Positions 36,586 to 48,456 of a DNA stretch of 64,000 bases are shown one piece after another. The stretch spans positions 92,477,001 to 92,541,000 of the forward strand of contig JAIOJX010000005.1 of the NCBI GenBank assembly GCA_022376925.1, written 5' to 3'. Each line of letters begins with the position of its first letter. Within the stretch, counting starts at the first letter, position 1. A model generated the notes under the pieces. It searched no databases. It saw only the letters and a list, made by a program, of their open reading frames with translations, and was not told the DNA's origin. This DNA comes from Tragulus kanchil. Lineage: Eukaryota; Chordata; Mammalia; Artiodactyla; Tragulidae. Made by a program: the position numbers and the translations under genes.

Positions 36586-36755
36586 AGTTTTGCTTTTGAT
36601 GAATCAGAGGCCAGAAAGAGAAATCACTCCCTTGACTGTGTAAGGAACTCTATGCACCTTAGAGAATAATGCTCTTGGGTCAATACTTTAAGGTAAAGGT
36701 TTTAACATGAGGTAGAACCTCATGTAATATCATACACACCCCGTGTGTGTGTGTG
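36586..36755. other. Short spacer ending in a (GT)n run
   Basis: No feature apart from a GT-rich stretch at about 36742-36766, which adjoins the next SINE. Confidence 0.5.
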
Positions 36756-36756
36756 T

Positions 36757-36985
36757 GCATGTGTGTGCACGCCTGCATGCTCAGTCGTGTCTGACTCTTT
36801 ACAACCCTGAGGCCTGTAGCCCGCCAGGCTCCTCTCTACATGGGATTTTCTAGGCAAGAATATTGGAGTGGGTTGTCATTTCCTCCTCCAGGGGATCTTC
36901 CCAACCCAGGGAGAGAAATCGTGACTCCTGTGTCTCCTGCACTGCAGGCAGATTCTTTACTGCCTGGCCATCAGGGAAGTCTACA
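36757..36985 (-). mobile_element. Bov-tA SINE, minus strand
   Basis: CATGCTCAGTCGTGTCTGAC, TGTAGCCCGCCAGGCTCCTC and CACTGCAGGCAGATTCTTTA are reverse-complement Bov-tA landmarks. Confidence 0.9.
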
Positions 36986-37009
36986 TATCCCATACATATT
37001 AATTAAAAT

Positions 37010-37600
37010 CCTTTCTCCTTCTGCAAATCAATTCTGTTGCCTGAGCATTCCACTCTTAAACTCTTTTGCTCTGACGTCAGTCACCACATCTCATCTCTTG
37101 TCTGGACTATGGCCAACATCTTCCAAGATCTCATCTGTTTCTCTCATCTCCTCGTCAACCCAGAAAACTCTCTAAAACACTGATGTGAACACCTGCCTTT
37201 CAGGTAAAGAACACATTCCTTAAGATACACGCCCTTCTCAATTTGGCCCCAAACCTCTCCCAGTAGCCTGACATACCCTTCCCCACTGGCCTCTCTTGCA
37301 CAGGCCTGGAGGCAACTTTCACACTGTCATGTCCTATGGTCCTACCAACTATTTTTTTTTTTTTTTTTTTTTTACTTTTAATGAAATACGTGTGCTTTCA
37401 GGGCTCTGCCTTTTTACGTATCACTCCCTTGGTCTATGAAAGCCACCCACACCCATCCTGATCTCCACTTGGCAAACAATTCATCTTTCAAAGCCAACCC
37501 AAATGTCACTTCTTCTATGAGGTCTTCCAGAATGAGTTAGTCACTCTCTGTGTGGACTCCCACAGCACTTTGTTCTCAATTCTGTCCTGGCGAGCTATAA
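37010..37600 (+). mobile_element. L2 LINE fossil
   Basis: TCAATTTGGCCCCAAACCTC, CCACTGGCCTCTCTTGCACA, GCCAACCCAAATGTCACTTC and TGAGGTCTTCCAGAATGAG follow the L2 3' body order. A poly-T run at 37352-37373 interrupts it. Confidence 0.6.
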
Positions 37601-38030
37601 AAACTCAAGAACAAAAGTGAAAGACATAAACAGCGATTTCAAAATTATTAATTCCTAATGAGTTTTTCCGCCAAAATCCCAGGCAATCCACACTTTCTCT
37701 TGATCACACACACACACACACACAAACACATGATGCATGGGAAATACAGGGAACAAAAGGCCTCAACATAATCCAATAAATTCAGAAACCATCAGAGCCA
37801 TCCAAATGAATCAGACCTGATCTCATTTTGAAATACCTGCTGGTGTCTTGACAACTTTGAAATGTCAAAGGAGTTTCAGGAAACAGCCAAAAATAATTTA
37901 AGATGCTCCTAAGTTTCCCAAATACAATTTCTAAATTGTAACAGTCTTTTCTTCACGCATGTGTAAAACTTTTAGAATTCAATGAGGAAATAAACCTTCA
38001 TTTCAAAAATTAACTTTGAAACTTGAAAAT
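37601..38030. other. Unannotated single-copy sequence with a (CA)n run
   Basis: A short (CA)n run lies at about 37706-37728; nothing else recognised. Confidence 0.45.
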
Positions 38031-38044
38031 AAAAACATATGCCA

Positions 38045-38385
38045 GGGCTTCCCCTGGTGGCCCAGTGGGTAAGGACAATGCCTTGCAGTGCAAGGGGCGC
38101 CGGTTCGAGCCCTGTCCTGGGAAGATCCCACGTGCCGTGGAGCGGCTGGACTGACGTGTCCAATTACCAAGCCGGAGCTCTGGAGCGCGTGCGCCCAGAG
38201 CCGGTGCTCTGCGACAACAGAGGCCACTGTGATGGGAGGCCCACAGGAGCCAAAGAACAAAGACTGATGAAAATAGAGAAATGAAAGACCAATAGAAGTG
38301 GCCTGCCCGCTCCCCTCCCTCCCCAACCCGACCCCCATCCAAAATAAATAAATAAATACATAAATAAATAAATCTTTTAAAAAAA
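38045..38385 (+). mobile_element. Long-form CHR-derived SINE, full length, 14-bp target-site duplication
   Basis: AAAAACATATGCCA at 38031-38044 and 38386-38399 flanks it. It has head GGGCTTCCCCTGGTGGCCCA, B box GGTTCGAGCCC, body AGAGCCGGTGCTCTGCGAC, the GC-rich block and a long (AAAT)n tail. A good reference copy, outside the duplications. Confidence 0.95.
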
Positions 38386-38426
38386 AAAAACATATGCCAC
38401 TTTCAGGCACTGGTCACAATAATGAG

Positions 38427-38625
38427 TTTCCCAAGTGATTCAGATGGTAAAGAATCTACCTGTATGCAGGAGACATGAGTTCTGTCCCTGGATTGGGAAG
38501 ATCCCCTGGAGAAGGGAATGGTGACCCATTTCAGTATTCTTGCCTGAGAAATCCCATGGACAGAGGAGCCTGGTGGGCTACAGTCCATGGGGTCACAGAG
38601 ACTCAGACAAGACTGAGCATGGTCA
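38427..38625 (+). mobile_element. Bov-tA SINE
   Basis: TTTCCCAAGTGATTCAGATG, CATTTCAGTATTCTTGCCTG and GACAGAGGAGCCTGGTGGGC; 3' end near ACTCAGACAAGACTGAGCA. Confidence 0.9.
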
Positions 38626-38689
38626 CATTAATAGCTGCTACCATTTCCTGAGGGCCTCATGCCAGGGCTCCTCAGGGTACTCCCTATAG

Positions 38690-38860
38690 ACTCTTGCATG
38701 TAATTCCTGCAAGTGCTTCATGAAGTAGGAATCATTATTCCAATGTTATAAATAAGGTATTTGATCAAAAAGATTAAGGGAACCCAGCTAGATATTATCC
38801 AGTAAGAACCCAAAGCCAGGAATCTGACTTCCTGGTACATACACACGTTCTATAAGCTAT
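38690..38860 (+). mobile_element. MIR SINE fossil
   Basis: CATTATTCCAATGTTATAAA, GGGAACCCAGCTAGATATTA and AAAGCCAGGAATCTGACTTC follow MIR order; a second copy is at about 39825-39995. Confidence 0.55.
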
Positions 38861-39576
38861 GACATAGACCCAAAAGTTAGGCCAACTGGATAACTTCTCT
38901 GTGAACAAATAACCATGAACTAGCTCACCTCAAAGGGGCAGCCTTCTGTAATCAGGGGGCTTTCACATGAGCCATTTATCGAAGATTTACATAGTGATCA
39001 CCCAGAGTACTAGATGAAATTGTCAAAAGCATTTTCTCATAAAGGGAACAACTCTAAAATTTTCTTAGAAATGATATATGCAAGTGTTTTTCTTAATTTG
39101 ACAGAACAATAAATTCAATTTAAGGAAAATCTAGTCTAAAATCAAAGAAGTTTTTAAGTTAAAGTTTATCCACAAACAAGTAAGAGGGGGAAAATCTTGG
39201 AGTTCATGTAAGAATTACTAAAAATAAAGTATAAACATATTTAAACCAAGGTTTTTAAATCCAGTTCTATTTTTCTATATTTCTCCAATCAAAGAGATAT
39301 TTCTCACCTTGACTGAACATGACAAATGATTTAGACTCACATTTCCCTCAAACTACTTGGCTCACTTGTCTTCTGTCAAGTACGGGATGATAATAAAGAA
39401 TATTGTAAGCCTTCCATGAACACAGGAATTCTATATCATAACAAGAATCCTGATTAGAACTACTTTGCAAATATTTATCTTCATACACAGTCTGTCTTTA
39501 ACCAGAATATAGATAATTACAAAACTTGTGTGCTCATTTATAATTTCTGGAAATGCAACAATAAAAAATCCACTAT

Positions 39577-39760
39577 AGATGGTAAAGAATCTACCTGTAT
39601 GCAGGAGACATGAGTTCTGTCCCTGGATTGGGAAGATCCCCTGGAGAAGGGAATGGTGACCCATTTCAGTATTCTTGCCTGAGAAATCCCATGGACAGAG
39701 GAGCCTGGTGGGCTACAGTCCATGGGGTCACAGAGACTCAGACAAGACTGAGCATGGTCA
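39577..39760 (+). mobile_element. Second, head-truncated copy of the Bov-tA at 38427-38625
   Basis: Starts at the tile break and matches at offset 1135 (D14). Confidence 0.88.
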
Positions 39761-41339
39761 CATTAATAGCTGCTACCATTTCCTGAGGGCCTCATGCCAG
39801 GGCTCCTCAGGGTACTCCCTATAGACTCTTGCATGTAATTCCTGCAAGTGCTTCATGAAGTAGGAATCATTATTCCAATGTTATAAATAAGGTATTTGAT
39901 CAAAAAGATTAAGGGAACCCAGCTAGATATTATCCAGTAAGAACCCAAAGCCAGGAATCTGACTTCCTGGTACATACACACGTTCTATAAGCTATGACAT
40001 AGACCCAAAAGTTAGGCCAACTGGATAACTTCTCTGTGAACAAATAACCATGAACTAGCTCACCTCAAAGGGGCAGCCTTCTGTAATCAGGGGGCTTTCA
40101 CATGAGCCATTTATCGAAGATTTACATAGTGATCACCCAGAGTACTAGATGAAATTGTCAAAAGCATTTTCTCATAAAGGGAACAACTCTAAAATTTTCT
40201 TAGAAATGATATATGCAAGTGTTTTTCTTAATTTGACAGAACAATAAATTCAATTTAAGGAAAATCTAGTCTAAAATCAAAGAAGTTTTTAAGTTAAAGT
40301 TTATCCACAAACAAGTAAGAGGGGGAAAATCTTGGAGTTCATGTAAGAATTACTAAAAATAAAGTATAAACATATTTAAACCAAGGTTTTTAAATCCAGT
40401 TCTATTTTTCTATATTTCTCCAATCAAAGAGATATTTCTCACCTTGACTGAACATGACAAATGATTTAGACTCACATTTCCCTCAAACTACTTGGCTCAC
40501 TTGTCTTCTGTCAAGTACGGGATGATAATAAAGAATATTGTAAGCCTTCCATGAACACAGGAATTCTATATCATAACAAGAATCCTGATTAGAACTACTT
40601 TGCAAATATTTATCTTCATACACAGTCTGTCTTTAACCAGAATATAGATAATTACAAAACTTGTGTGCTCATTTATAATTTCTGGAAATGCAACAATAAA
40701 CCACAGATATATTCACTAGGAAGATAGAACTATAGTCTTTCTCAAATTTTATGGATATTTAGTCATTCATAAATATTCCAAACTGACCAATATTTTCACC
40801 TCTGTGATGACTCACATGAATTATTTGGTACTTGACTTTTCACAAGAATAAGACCACAAGAAAAACGAGGATGCCACATGTGATAAAGTAATGAATAAAT
40901 CAAGTATGACTTGTAATCACAGAGTTCTGCATATTATTTAAATTGTTTATGTAAGAAATGTTTGATAAGCAAAATAATTAAAACATTTCAACAGTCTCTC
41001 TCATTTTAGTGAGTCAATCCCTATTTGCTGAATGCCTGGCATGTACCACAGTTCACCCTCCAGGGATGCAGTGGGTTACACCTTTCGGAGAAGATAAGGA
41101 GTAAACAAATAATGACAAGTTTGATGCAGACTACAAAGGAGGAGCAATAGAGGGTTCTTTGGGTTTTACATAAGATCTGAACAAAAAACAGAAGTGGACA
41201 AAGTAGGGAAAAATAGCAAAGAAGTCTCCAAGTAAAAGAGATAATGAAACTGAGAGCAGCACCCAATGGGGCTCCTGGGAACAAAAGCCCTGAGATCCAA
41301 ACAATTGCTAATTAAGCAAAAGAGGAATACAGAGAGAAG

Positions 41340-41790
41340 GGAGTGGTAATAACCAATAGTGCAGCCTTGGTGCAGGGTCCTGGTTCCCCATCAAGGGATA
41401 TCCATAACAGTGTCTTTGAGCTCTTCTGTAACAATAAAACCCCTACCAAACAGAAGACACTCCAGAGAGGTCACAGTTCAATAACCTTGAGACCCACAGA
41501 TCAGGAGGCCACTGGATGCCAGAAAATCTCTAGACTGAAGCAATGCAGGCCCTGTAGACACCCTGATCCTTATCAGCAATCCTGCCCCTTGACTATAAAA
41601 CTCCTCACAAATGCCGTTGGGTTGGAACATGCAGTTCTGAGGGCATTAGCCCTCTGTGGTCTCCTTTGCCTGGCAAAACTATTCTTTTCTACTTCACCCA
41701 AACCTCTCTCAAAGATTCAATTTGGTACCAGTGTACTGAGACCAAACCAGCACCAACAAGCAAGCAGGCCCAGAGGCTTCGGGGACAAGT
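41340..41790 (+). mobile_element. Possible solo LTR of an endogenous retrovirus
   Basis: TGACTATAAAACTCC could be a TATA region, followed about 80 bp on by a GCCTGGCAAAACTATTCTTT-like segment and AATTTGGTACCAGTGTACTG, an arrangement typical of ERV1-type LTR R/U5 ends. The boundaries and flanking repeats are not resolved. The 208-codon open frame here (41343-41969) has no retroviral domain and runs across the D15 join, so it is not a gene. It could also be another repeat type. Confidence 0.35.
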
Positions 41791-42457
41791 CACACAGGGC
41801 TGGAGAGGAGCCCATGTGGGTAGCCTGGCAGATCTCTCTGTGGGATCAAAGGACTCACTCCCCTCAAGTGCTGGAAGAGACCCAGGTTGCTGGTCTTAAA
41901 CTGACCAATATTTTCACCTCTGTGATGACTCACATGAATTATTTGGTACTTGACTTTTCACAAGAATAAGACCACAAGAAAAACGAGGATGCCACATGTG
42001 ATAAAGTAATGAATAAATCAAGTATGACTTGTAATCACAGAGTTCTGCATATTATTTAAATTGTTTATGTAAGAAATGTTTGATAAGCAAAATAATTAAA
42101 ACATTTCAACAGTCTCTCTCATTTTAGTGAGTCAATCCCTATTTGCTGAATGCCTGGCATGTACCACAGTTCACCCTCCAGGGATGCAGTGGGTTACACC
42201 TTTCGGAGAAGATAAGGAGTAAACAAATAATGACAAGTTTGATGCAGACTACAAAGGAGGAGCAATAGAGGGTTCTTTGGGTTTTACATAAGATCTGAAC
42301 AAAAAACAGAAGTGGACAAAGTAGGGAAAAATAGCAAAGAAGTCTCCAAGTAAAAGAGATAATGAAACTGAGAGCAGCACCCAATGGGGCTCCTGGGAAC
42401 AAAAGCCCTGAGATCCAAACAATTGCTAATTAAGCAAAAGAGGAATACAGAGAGAAG

Positions 42458-42908
42458 GGAGTGGTAATAACCAATAGTGCAGCCTTGGTGCAGGGTCCTG
42501 GTTCCCCATCAAGGGATATCCATAACAGTGTCTTTGAGCTCTTCTGTAACAATAAAACCCCTACCAAACAGAAGACACTCCAGAGAGGTCACAGTTCAAT
42601 AACCTTGAGACCCACAGATCAGGAGGCCACTGGATGCCAGAAAATCTCTAGACTGAAGCAATGCAGGCCCTGTAGACACCCTGATCCTTATCAGCAATCC
42701 TGCCCCTTGACTATAAAACTCCTCACAAATGCCGTTGGGTTGGAACATGCAGTTCTGAGGGCATTAGCCCTCTGTGGTCTCCTTTGCCTGGCAAAACTAT
42801 TCTTTTCTACTTCACCCAAACCTCTCTCAAAGATTCAATTTGGTACCAGTGTACTGAGACCAAACCAGCACCAACAAGCAAGCAGGCCCAGAGGCTTCGG
42901 GGACAAGT
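42458..42908 (+). mobile_element. Second copy of the LTR-like segment
   Basis: Same sequence at offset 1118 (D15). A 3' part appears a third time at 43916-44057 because D16 overlaps D15. Confidence 0.35.
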
Positions 42909-45057
42909 CACACAGGGCTGGAGAGGAGCCCATGTGGGTAGCCTGGCAGATCTCTCTGTGGGATCAAAGGACTCACTCCCCTCAAGTCCTGGAAGAGACC
43001 CAGGTTGCTGGTCTTGCTTCCTGACTCAGGTTTCTCAGGAAACAGGTAAGGTGGTCTGGTATTTCCCTTCCTTTAAGACTTATCCACAGTTTGTTGCAAT
43101 CCACATAGTCAAAGGTTTTAGCATAGTCAACGAAGCAGAAGTAGATGTTTATCTGGAACTCCCTTGCTTTCTCCATAATATAACAAAGCTGGCAATTTAA
43201 GCTCTGGTTCCTCTGCCTCTATGAAAACTAGTTTACACATATGGAAGGTCTCAGTTCATGTACTGTTGAAAGTCTAGCTTGAAGGATTTCGAGCATAACC
43301 TTGCTAGCATGTGAAATGAGCACAATTGTACAGTAGTTTAAACATTCTTCAGCCTTGCCCTTCTTTGGGATTGGAATAAAACTGACCTTTTCTAGTCCCG
43401 TGACTACTGCTGAGTTTTCAAAATTTGCCGACATATTGAGTGCAGCAGTTCAGTAGCATATATCTTTTAATATTTGAAATAGCTCAGCTGGAATTCCATC
43501 TCTACTAGCTTTGTTTGTAGTAATGTTTCCTAAGCCACACTTAACTTCACACTCCAGGACGGCTGAATGATTACACCATTGCAGTTATCTGGGTCATTAA
43601 AATCTTTCTTGCATAGTCCTATGTATTCTTGGCATCTCTTCTTAATCTCTTCTGCTTTTGTTAGGTCCTTGCCATTTCTGTCCTTTGATCGTGTCCATCC
43701 TTGTATGAAAAGTTCCCTTGATATCTCCAATTTTCTTTAAGAGATCTCTAGTCTTTCCCACTCTATTGTTTTCCTCTATTTCTTTGTATTGTTCATTTAA
43801 GAAAGCCTTCTTTTCTCTCCTTGCTGTCACTGGAACTCTGCATTCAGTTGAGTATGTCTTTCCCTTTCTCCCTTCCCGTTCACTTCTCTTCTTTCCTCAG
43901 CTATTTGCCTGGCAAGCCCTCTGTGGTCTCCTTTGCCTGGCAAAACTATTCTTTTCTACTTCACCCAAACCTCTCTCAAAGATTCAATTTGGTACCAGTG
44001 TACTGAGACCAAACCAGCACCAACAAGCAAGCAGGCCCAGAGGCTTCGGGGACAAGTCACACAGGGCTGGAGAGGAGCCCATGTGGGTAGCCTGGCAGAT
44101 CTCTCTGTGGGATCAAAGGACTCACTCCCCTCAAGTCCTGGAAGAGACCCAGGTTGCTGGTCTTGCTTCCTGACTCAGGTTTCTCAGGAAACAGGTAAGG
44201 TGGTCTGGTATTTCCCTTCCTTTAAGACTTATCCACAGTTTGTTGCAATCCACATAGTCAAAGGTTTTAGCATAGTCAACGAAGCAGAAGTAGATGTTTA
44301 TCTGGAACTCCCTTGCTTTCTCCATAATATAACAAAGCTGGCAATTTAAGCTCTGGTTCCTCTGCCTCTATGAAAACTAGTTTACACATATGGAAGGTCT
44401 CAGTTCATGTACTGTTGAAAGTCTAGCTTGAAGGATTTCGAGCATAACCTTGCTAGCATGTGAAATGAGCACAATTGTACAGTAGTTTAAACATTCTTCA
44501 GCCTTGCCCTTCTTTGGGATTGGAATAAAACTGACCTTTTCTAGTCCCGTGACTACTGCTGAGTTTTCAAAATTTGCCGACATATTGAGTGCAGCAGTTC
44601 AGTAGCATATATCTTTTAATATTTGAAATAGCTCAGCTGGAATTCCATCTCTACTAGCTTTGTTTGTAGTAATGTTTCCTAAGCCACACTTAACTTCACA
44701 CTCCAGGACGGCTGAATGATTACACCATTGCAGTTATCTGGGTCATTAAAATCTTTCTTGCATAGTCCTATGTATTCTTGGCATCTCTTCTTAATCTCTT
44801 CTGCTTTTGTTAGGTCCTTGCCATTTCTGTCCTTTGATCGTGTCCATCCTTGTATGAAAAGTTCCCTTTATATCTCCAATTTTCTTTAAGAGATCTCTAG
44901 TCTTTCCCACTCTATTGTTTTCCTCTATTTCTTTGTATTGTTCATTTAAGAAAGCCTTCTTTTCTCTCCTTGCTGTCACTGGAACTCTGCATTCAGTTGA
45001 GTATGTCTTTCCCTTTCTCCCTTCCCGTTCACTTCTCTTCTTTCCTCAGCTATTTGT
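42767..45057. repeat. Duplication D16: offset 1149 bp
   Basis: Copy 1 is 42767-43915 and copy 2 is 43916-45056. The last bases of copy 1 (CCTGGCAA) differ from the continuation TAAAGCC. One internal change is CCCTTGATATC against CCCTTTATATC. Confidence 0.95.
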
Positions 45058-45257
45058 AAAGCCTCCTCAGACAACCACTTTGTCTTCTTGCATTTCTTTT
45101 TCTTGGGGATTGGTTTTGGTCAATGCCTCTTGTACAGTGTTATGAACCTCCATCTATAGTTCTTTAGGCACTCTGTCTACCAGATCTCATCCCTTGAATT
45201 TATTTTTCACCTCCATTGCATAATCGTAAGGGATTTGATTTAGAGCATACTTGAATG

Positions 45258-45480
45258 GGGACTTCCACAGTAGCTCAGTGGTAAAGAATCCACCTGAAAT
45301 TCAGGAGAAACAAGAGATGTGGGTTCAGTCTCTAGGTAGGGAAGATTCCTCTGGAGGAAATGGCAACCCCTTCGAGTATTCTTGCCTGGAAAATCCCATG
45401 GACAGAGGAACCTGGCGGGCTACTGTCCACAGGGTCAAAAAGTATCAGACATGACTGAAGCAACTAAGCACGCACAGATA
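45258..45480 (+). mobile_element. Bov-tA SINE nested in the BovB fragment
   Basis: GGGGACTTCCACAGTAGCTC, CGAGTATTCTTGCCTGG and GACAGAGGAACCTGGCGGGC. BovB sequence resumes at GGCCTAGTGGTTT; AATGG stands on both sides as a short target-site duplication. Confidence 0.9.
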
Positions 45481-46360
45481 CCCAAATGGCCTAGTGGTTT
45501 CCTACTTTCTTTCAATTTAAGCCTGAATTTTGCAATAAGGAACTCATGATCTGAGCCACAGTCAGTCCCGGGTCTTATTTTTGCTGACTGTATACAGCTT
45601 CTCCATCTTTTGCTGCAAAGAGCATAATCAATCTGATCTTGGTATTGACCATCTGATGATGTCCATGTGTAGAGTCTTAACTTGGGTTGATGGAAAAGGG
45701 TATTTGCTATCATCAGCATGTTCTCTTAACAAAACTCTGTTAGTCCTTGCCCTTTTTCATTTTGCACTCCAAGGCCAAACTTGCCTTTTATTCTGGGTAT
45801 CTCTTGACTTCTTACTGAATGATTACACCATTGCAGTTATCTGGGTCATTAAAATCTTTCTTGCATAGTCCTATGTATTCTTGGCATCTCTTCTTAATCT
45901 CTTCTGCTTTTGTTAGGTCCTTGCCATTTCTGTCCTTTGATCGTGTCCATCCTTGTATGAAAAGTTCCCTTGATATCTCCAATTTTCTTTAAGAGATCTC
46001 TAGTCTTTCCCACTCTATTGTTTTCCTCTATTTCTTTGTATTGTTCATTTAAGAAAGCCTTCTTTTCTCTCCTTGCTGTCACTGGAACTCTGCATTCAGT
46101 TGAGTATGTCTTTCCCTTTCTCCCTTCCCGTTCACTTCTCTTCTTTCCTCAGCTATTTGTAAAGCCTCCTCAGACAACCACTTTGTCTTCTTGCATTTCT
46201 TTTTCTTGGGGATTGGTTTTGGTCAATGCCTCTTGTACAGTGTTATGAACCTCCATCTATAGTTCTTTAGGCACTCTGTCTACCAGATCTCATCCCTTGA
46301 ATTTATTTTTCACCTCCATTGCATAATCGTAAGGGATTTGATTTAGAGCATACTTGAATG

Positions 46361-46583
46361 GGGACTTCCACAGTAGCTCAGTGGTAAAGAATCCACCTGA
46401 AATTCAGGAGAAACAAGAGATGTGGGTTCAGTCTCTAGGTAGGGAAGATTCCTCTGGAGGAAATGGCAACCCCTTCGAGTATTCTTGCCTGGAAAATCCC
46501 ATGGACAGAGGAACCTGGCGGGCTACTGTCCACAGGGTCAAAAAGTATCAGACATGACTGAAGCAACTAAGCACGCACAGATA
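46361..46583 (+). mobile_element. Second copy of the nested Bov-tA
   Basis: Same element at offset 1103 (D17). Confidence 0.88.
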
Positions 46584-47104
46584 CCCAAATGGCCTAGTGG
46601 TTTCCCCTACTTTCTTTCAATTTAAGCCTGAATTTTGCAATAAGGAACTCATGATCTGAGCCACAGTCAGTCCCGGGGTCTTATTTTTGCTGACTGTATA
46701 CAGCTTCTCCATCTTTGGTTGCAAAGAGCATAATCAATCTGATCTTGGTATTGACCATCTGATGATGTCCATGTGTAGAGTCTTAACTTGGGTTGATGGA
46801 AAAGGGTATTTGCTATCATCAGCATGTTCTCTTAACAAAACTCTGTTAGTCCTTGCCCTTTTTCATTTTGCACTCCAAGGCCAAACTTGCCTTTTATTCT
46901 GGGTATCTCTTGACTTCTTACTTTTGCATTCCAATCCCCTAGGTTTGAATACCTGCACCTATTAGCTAGAGTTTCCCAAAGTGCCACAAGTGTCCGTTTC
47001 TCAGTCATAAATGGGGGCTGGAGGTAGTCCTTGCCTGGAAGGCTGGCTATGATCTATAACAATGACTGAGACATAGCAGACACTTTTTAAAAAGCTGTAT
47101 TAGG

Positions 47105-47222
47105 GGGACTTCCTTGGTGGTCCAATTGTTAAGGCACCATGCTTCCAGTGCAGGAGGCCTGGGTTCAATCCCTGGCTGGGGAACTAAGATCTCATACACC
47201 ACAATGCACAGGCCCCAAAAAG
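47105..47222 (+). mobile_element. CHR-like SINE head
   Basis: GGGACTTCCTTGGTGGTCCA, GGTTCAATCCCTGGCTGGGG and ACTAAGATCTCATACACC. Short and truncated at the 3' end. Confidence 0.8.
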
Positions 47223-47736
47223 TGTATTCTGTATTTTTTCCCTATCTCATCCGGATTAAACAGACATAAGTATGGAAGGGCTCAACGAAAAACATCCCAG
47301 AAGGATCTATGCTCTGTGAAACCTGGATGGCTCCAAAGGTTTGAACAGTGTGTGGCATGTCCCTATTGAAGGTGCCGCCCCTTGCAAGGCAGCTAATGCA
47401 GAGAGAGTGTTTCCAGTAACACTGGGAGCAGGAAGAAGAAAATACCCCTGACAATGGCATCCAAAAGGAGACCACATGTTCCAGGTAGACACTGTTGCAG
47501 GTAGAGATTGGAAGGCAATCATGAAGAGGACACTGTCTATCATATCACAGATAATGCATATTTAGAAAAAAATGGTTTTATTTTTTTAGAGCATAAAAGA
47601 AATTTTAAAAGCAATTTACTTCTGCTTAAGAGTGAAGGTACTACATCTTCACACAGTCTTTCACCATCTACGTCCATTGGAAACGCCACTAGGATTTACT
47701 TCCTGGAGTACTAGAATTTGTACGGCAACTGGGAGT

Positions 47737-48060
47737 GCCTGAATTTTGCAATAAGGAACTCATGATCTGAGCCACAGTCAGTCCCGGGGTCTTATTTTTG
47801 CTGACTGTATACAGCTTCTCCATCTTTGGTTGCAAAGAGCATAATCAATCTGATCTTGGTATTGACCATCTGATGATGTCCATGTGTAGAGTCTTAACTT
47901 GGGTTGATGGAAAAGGGTATTTGCTATCATCAGCATGTTCTCTTAACAAAACTCTGTTAGTCCTTGCCCTTTTTCATTTTGCACTCCAAGGCCAAACTTG
48001 CCTTTTATTCTGGGTATCTCTTGACTTCTTACTTTTGCATTCCAATCCCCTAGGTTTGAA
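47737..48060 (-). mobile_element. Third copy of the BovB endonuclease end
   Basis: Matches 46626-46952 at offset 1111 (D18). Confidence 0.85.
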
Positions 48061-48214
48061 TACCTGCACCTATTAGCTAGAGTTTCCCAAAGTGCCACAA
48101 GTGTCCGTTTCTCAGTCATAAATGGGGGCTGGAGGTAGTCCTTGCCTGGAAGGCTGGCTATGATCTATAACAATGACTGAGACATAGCAGACACTTTTTA
48201 AAAAGCTGTATTAG

Positions 48215-48331
48215 GGGGACTTCCTTGGTGGTCCAATTGTTAAGGCACCATGCTTCCAGTGCAGGAGGCCTGGGTTCAATCCCTGGCTGGGGAACTAAGA
48301 TCTCATACACCACAATGCACAGGCCCCAAAA
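48215..48331 (+). mobile_element. Second copy of the CHR-like SINE head at 47105
   Basis: Same sequence at offset 1111-1110; one A is lost in CCCCAAAAAGTG. Confidence 0.8.
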
Positions 48332-48456
48332 GTGTATTCTGTATTTTTTCCCTATCTCATCCGGATTAAACAGACATAAGTATGGAAGGGCTCAACGAAA
48401 AACATCCCAGAAGGATCTATGCTCTGTGAAACCTGGATGGCTCCAAAGGTTTGAAC

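Larger units (their letters stand above)
38442..40700. repeat. Duplication D14: offset 1135 bp
   Basis: Copy 1 is 38442-39576 and copy 2 is 39577-40700. The last 14 bp of copy 1 differ from the true continuation. Copy 2 starts inside the Bov-tA head. Confidence 0.95.
40780..43016. repeat. Duplication D15: offset 1118 bp
   Basis: Copy 1 is 40780-41897 and copy 2 is 41898 to about 43015. The one difference I noticed (CAAGTGCTGG against CAAGTCCTGG) lies about 25 bp before the join. Confidence 0.95.
44712..46922. repeat. Duplication D17: offset 1103-1106 bp
   Basis: Copy 1 is 44712-45814 and copy 2 is 45815-46921. Differences crowd into the last 330 bp of copy 1 (TTTCCTAC/TTTCCCCTAC, CCCGGGTC/CCCGGGGTC, TTTTGCTGC/TTTGGTTGC). 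Confidence 0.95.
43022..46952 (-). mobile_element. BovB (RTE-type) LINE fragment, minus strand
   Basis: Reading the minus strand, the 5' part (near 45435-45719, 46600-46950) encodes the end of the apurinic-type endonuclease, with DQIDYALCSKRW and a CGSDHEFL motif. Next comes a linker (MTARREKKAFLNEQYKEIEE), then the start of the reverse transcriptase (FIPIPKKGKAEECLNY; FCFVDYAKTFDYVD, palm motif A with D present). The sequence ends before the catalytic YADD region, so no active enzyme is possible. Frames are broken and stops occur. D16 and D17 inflate its length; one true copy is about 1.7 kb, including a nested Bov-tA. Confidence 0.88.

Noticed and set aside
36742..36766. CRISPR-like or regulatory short repeats
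   Set aside because: These are simple GT-type microsatellite runs without spacers.
41343..41969. 208-codon plus-strand open frame, with a 187-codon version at 42461-43024
   Set aside because: It lies over the LTR-like segment and its C-terminus changes at the D15 join; no recognisable domain.
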